From assembly GCF_001602625.1 (NCBI RefSeq), contig NZ_LECR01000005.1, positions 385-8,304 on the forward strand: 7,920 bases of DNA, in the 5' to 3' direction. The position numbers were made by a program, and so were the translations under genes. The stretch is from Sodalis-like endosymbiont of Proechinophthirus fluctus. Lineage in GTDB: Bacteria; Pseudomonadota; Gammaproteobacteria; Enterobacterales; Enterobacteriaceae. Below the pieces are notes generated by a model that did not search any database, was not told the DNA's origin, and was given only the letters and a program-made list of their open reading frames with translations. This document shows, piece after piece, positions 5,944-7,920 of the stretch (its first letter is position 1; each line of letters starts with the position of its first letter).

Positions 5944-6498
5944 ATGATATTAATGATAGCGTCCGATATTCATGTTTTTCTACCACCCGCTAGTTGCTGG
6001 CGGCGTTTGACTTAAGCAGTGCCACCAGCTGGCGATGTTGCTTCTGGGTTATTTTCTAAATCACAGTCCGCGCAATCCTCTGCCTGAAAATTATCGACCG
6101 GCAGAAGTCGCCATCGCGTTTAATGCTTACGGCCAGCGTATTATCGCCGTACGCGGCAATTATGACAGAAAATCTGATGAAATGCTGTTTTACTTTCCCT
6201 TTAGCACGCCTTGTCAGCATATTCTGCTGGGAGAGAGATGTAGGGGACATTTTAACCCATAGGCATCTTTATTATCCAGCGCGGCTGCCGTCGCTGGTTC
6301 CTGGTGACGCGTTCTCGTATGGCCATCTCCATATTCCGCATGCAGAGCGGGCGGGGTATTTTCTATTTAATCCGGAGTCAGTCACTTGCTCAAAGGCGGC
6401 TTTTTGGCAAGCTATGGGGTCTGCTGGCAGACAGATGGTTACAGGTATTATCATTAGATAGCGTGAAAACTACTAATCAAGTCGCAATAACCTTCTAA
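5944..6498 (+). pseudogene. yfcE: yfcE pseudogene (metallo-phosphodiesterase)
   Basis: YfcE is a metal-dependent phosphodiesterase of about 184 residues. The start gives MILMIASDIHVFLP (E. coli MKLMFASDIHGSLP), so the D-x-H metal motif is present; ATG 5944 fits the family better than in-frame ATG 5932. Frameshifts follow before AFDLSSATSW and again before LLLGYFLNHSPRNPLPENYRP, where the metal-binding Asp of LLGD is Tyr. IIAVRGNYD keeps the RGN motif. A premature stop follows, then another frame carries LTHRHLYYPARLPSLVPGD (HGH changed to HRH), YGHLHIPHAER and LFNPESVT. A last frame change gives LLADRWLQVLSL to QVAITF, ending at TAA 6496-6498. The total span is near normal length, so small indels, not large deletions, destroyed it. 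Confidence 0.93.
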
Positions 6499-6583
6499 GT
6501 TATGATAAAATGTATCAGTGGTTTTTCCGTTTAATCATACCACACGGAGCAGTCCGCGTCATTGCATAATGTGGTATCATAGG

Positions 6584-7229
6584 ATGGAGCAACGGAGTTA
6601 GTCTTCCGATGAGGAATGGGTAGACATTATCATTGAAAATAATGAAGTCATCGTCCAGGTCAGCCGCCAGCAGATGCGCGCGGAACGTCTGCGTCACCGC
6701 GCCAGTTATCTGCGTCACCGCGCCAGTTATATTGTGTGGTACATTATGGTGCGGGCAATGTTCTGGTTCATCGGCGTACCGCCAGCAATGACTTTTGTCT
6801 GAACTATCTGGATGCAACCGTCGGTGGCGGGGTACAATGCGGCGAAGGGATGCTCGATTCCGCCTGCCGCGAGTCGGAAGAAGAGCTGATATCGCGGATG
6901 CACCGTTCACTGAACATAGGTAGTTTTATTTCGAGAATGACACTTGCCGGGTTGCGGGGTTCGCTATTTAGCTGCATGGTCTATGGCCTGTTCGCGCTAT
7001 AGGGGAGCGAGTTGGAGATAGTCAATTGACTGACGCCGGAGAAAATTACCGGCTATACTGCGACGAATTCACCCAGAGGAACTCCCTCAAAGCGTTATTG
7101 CTGTGGCTAAACCGTAATAACGCCAGAGCGTTGAACTCTAGCCACGCAGACGTTAGACGACAGAGCAGCACAATAGCCGATGAGCGTGATGGGAAGGTTA
7201 CGGCATCTGGGTACAGGTTAAAAAAGTAG
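6584..7229 (+). pseudogene. yfcD: yfcD pseudogene (Nudix hydrolase)
   Basis: YfcD is a Nudix hydrolase of about 180 residues with no firmly known substrate. ATG 6584 gives MEQRS then TAG (6599-6601), where E. coli reads [31 protein letters not shown] continues the match. A 21-bp tandem duplication repeats the RHRASY segment, and an extra TG near 6735 shifts the frame before [15 protein letters not shown] and YLDATVGGGVQ. The Nudix box reads GEGMLDSACRESEEEL but loses its final Gly to a frameshift. ADAPFTEHR then TAG 6921-6923, SLFSCMVYGLFAL then TAG 7000-7002, and IVN then TGA 7027-7029 (Trp in E. coli) lead to LTPEKIT and CDEFTQRNSLKALLLWLNRN. Family similarity fades near 7135; the stop at 7227-7229 closes that frame, so the 3' limit is uncertain. 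Confidence 0.93.
6689..6730. repeat. 21-bp perfect tandem duplication in yfcD
   Basis: The 21-bp unit from 6689 to 6709 (beginning CTGCGTCACC) recurs exactly at 6710-6730. It adds seven codons in frame, so the protein would read [13 protein letters not shown]. By itself this would not break the gene. Confidence 0.95.
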
Positions 7230-7311
7230 ATGGGCGTGGGGAAGATAGCGCCCTACCTTACATGGGCTAAACGGCGCAAGCGCTGGAAGTTCGAGCTGGC
7301 CCGCACAGGAC

Positions 7312-7346
7312 AAAAAAACGCCGGCCTATGGCTGGCGTGGTTTTTT
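7312..7346. terminator. Bidirectional terminator between yfcD and pta
   Basis: CGCCGGCC (7319-7326) and GGCTGGCG (7330-7337) form an 8-pair stem with a 3-base loop; one pair is G-U in plus-strand RNA and A-C in minus-strand RNA. Seven A at 7312-7318 give a U-run straight after the stem in minus-strand RNA, making it a good intrinsic terminator for pta, 21 bp beyond the pta stem-side stop region. TGG and TTTTTT (7341-7346) follow on the plus strand, so it may also stop reading from yfcD. Confidence 0.8.
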
Positions 7347-7366
7347 CTGACGATGCAAACTCGGAA

Positions 7367-7920
7367 TTAGCCTTCTACTTGCTGCGACTGAATGGCAGTC
7401 AGCGCGACCGTATAAACGATATCATCTACCAGCGCGCCGCGCGAGAGGTCGTTGACCGGCTTGCGCATCCCCTGCAGCATCGGACCGATAGAGATCAGGT
7501 TTGCCGAACGCTGTACCGCTTTATAAGTAGTATTGCCGGTGTTCAAATCCGGGAATATAAATACCGTAGCCTGACCAGCTACCGGCGAGTTGGGCGCTTT
7601 CGACAGTGCGACATCAGCCATAATGGCTGCATCATACTGCAGCGGGCCGTCGATGACCAGGTCCGGGCGTTTTTCCTGCGCCAGGCGCGTGGCTTCACGC
7701 ACTTTCTCGACGTCGCTGCCGGCGCTGGAATTGCCCGTCGAGTAAGAAATCATCGCCACGCGCGGCTCAATACCGAAGGCGGTGGCAGAGTCGGCCGATT
7801 GAATGGCAATTTCCGCCAGTTGCTCCGAGGTCGGATCCGGGTTGATGGCGCAGTCGCCGTACACCAGTACTTGCTCAGGTAGCAGCATAAAGAACACTGA
7901 CGATACCAGCGAACTCCCCG
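7367..7920 (-). CDS. pta: Phosphate acetyltransferase, C-terminal part
   Basis: Pta interconverts acetyl-CoA and acetyl phosphate, working with acetate kinase (AckA) in the cytoplasm. The minus-strand frame is open at the right edge of the window and ends at TAA 7369-7367, giving 183 codons of the C-terminal catalytic PTA domain; the E. coli enzyme has about 714 residues. [75 protein letters not shown] and [20 protein letters not shown] match E. coli Pta almost residue for residue. The SRG and following DD correspond to the active-site Ser, Arg and Asp described for Methanosarcina Pta. It is uninterrupted, in contrast to its neighbours. The apparent GTG start near 7897 is internal. E. coli has yfcC next to it; here a terminator and the yfcD pseudogene are the neighbours. 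Confidence 0.96.
   Translation of the reverse strand, partial: GSSLVSSVFFMLLPEQVLVYGDCAINPDPTSEQLAEIAIQSADSATAFGIEPRVAMISYSTGNSSAGSDVEKVREATRLAQEKRPDLVIDGPLQYDAAIMADVALSKAPNSPVAGQATVFIFPDLNTGNTTYKAVQRSANLISIGPMLQGMRKPVNDLSRGALVDDIVYTVALTAIQSQQVEG

Noticed and set aside
6537..6577. ATACCACA / TGTGGTAT inverted repeat upstream of yfcD
   Set aside because: The arms are only 8 bp with a 25-base loop in a short AT-rich gap, which is expected by chance often enough that I do not call an operator.
7328..7882. 184-codon open frame on the plus strand near the right end
   Set aside because: It is antisense to the highly conserved pta C-terminus and begins inside the terminator hairpin, so it is a shadow frame.
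1..7920. A novel defence, biosynthetic or mobile system
   Set aside because: Every coding segment was traced to an ordered set of known enterobacterial housekeeping or accessory genes; no transposase, phage, CRISPR, toxin-antitoxin or tRNA signature was seen.

Overview
The window is a chromosomal block from an enterobacterium whose gene order matches the Escherichia coli interval dedD - cvpA - purF - ubiX - argT/hisJ - hisP - yfcH - yfcG - yfcE - yfcD - pta, shown in the opposite orientation to E. coli. Close protein similarity to Enterobacterales, moderate G+C, and very many genes broken by frameshifts, stops and small deletions point to a recent insect symbiont such as Sodalis or a relative. 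The genus is an inference from this decay style and was not tested by a search. All E. coli comparisons are from memory of those proteins.

Layout. Positions 1-368 carry the 3' part of dedD (SPOR cell-division protein). Positions 592-620 hold a PurR-box-like operator and a -10 element in front of an intact cvpA (668-1156). purF follows (1190-2453) but is a pseudogene with several stops, frameshifts and an internal deletion. An intact ubiX (2584-3153) comes next, and a near-consensus sigma-70 promoter overlaps its stop codon. From 3323 to 4219 lie two remnants of a basic-amino-acid ABC transporter: an argT/hisJ binding-protein fragment joined directly to the middle and end of hisP, with hisQ, hisM and the hisP Walker A region gone. 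On the minus strand are yfcH (4244-5139) and yfcG (5190-5670), both pseudogenes, with folX essentially missing between them. On the plus strand are yfcE (5944-6498) and yfcD (6584-7229), also pseudogenes. A two-way terminator (7312-7346) separates yfcD from the intact 3' end of pta on the minus strand (7367 to the window end). yfcF, yfcC and rpnB/yfcI, found in this interval in E. coli, are not visible.

Biology. What survives intact is cvpA, ubiX (prenylated-FMN synthase for ubiquinone synthesis) and the visible parts of dedD and pta (acetate/acetyl-CoA metabolism). What has been lost is PurF, the committed step of de novo purine synthesis, basic amino-acid uptake through HisP, and several accessory enzymes (GST, SDR-like, phosphodiesterase, Nudix). 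This is the pattern expected under relaxed selection in a host.

I see no novel multi-gene system, mobile element, CRISPR array or RNA gene. The most interesting signals are at the mutation scale: three short perfect or near-perfect tandem duplications (17, 18 and 21 bp), a perfect 19-bp inverted repeat created inside hisP, recurrent CAG/CAA-to-stop changes, a strong promoter left driving dead genes, and a 14-bp perfect palindrome between yfcG and yfcE.
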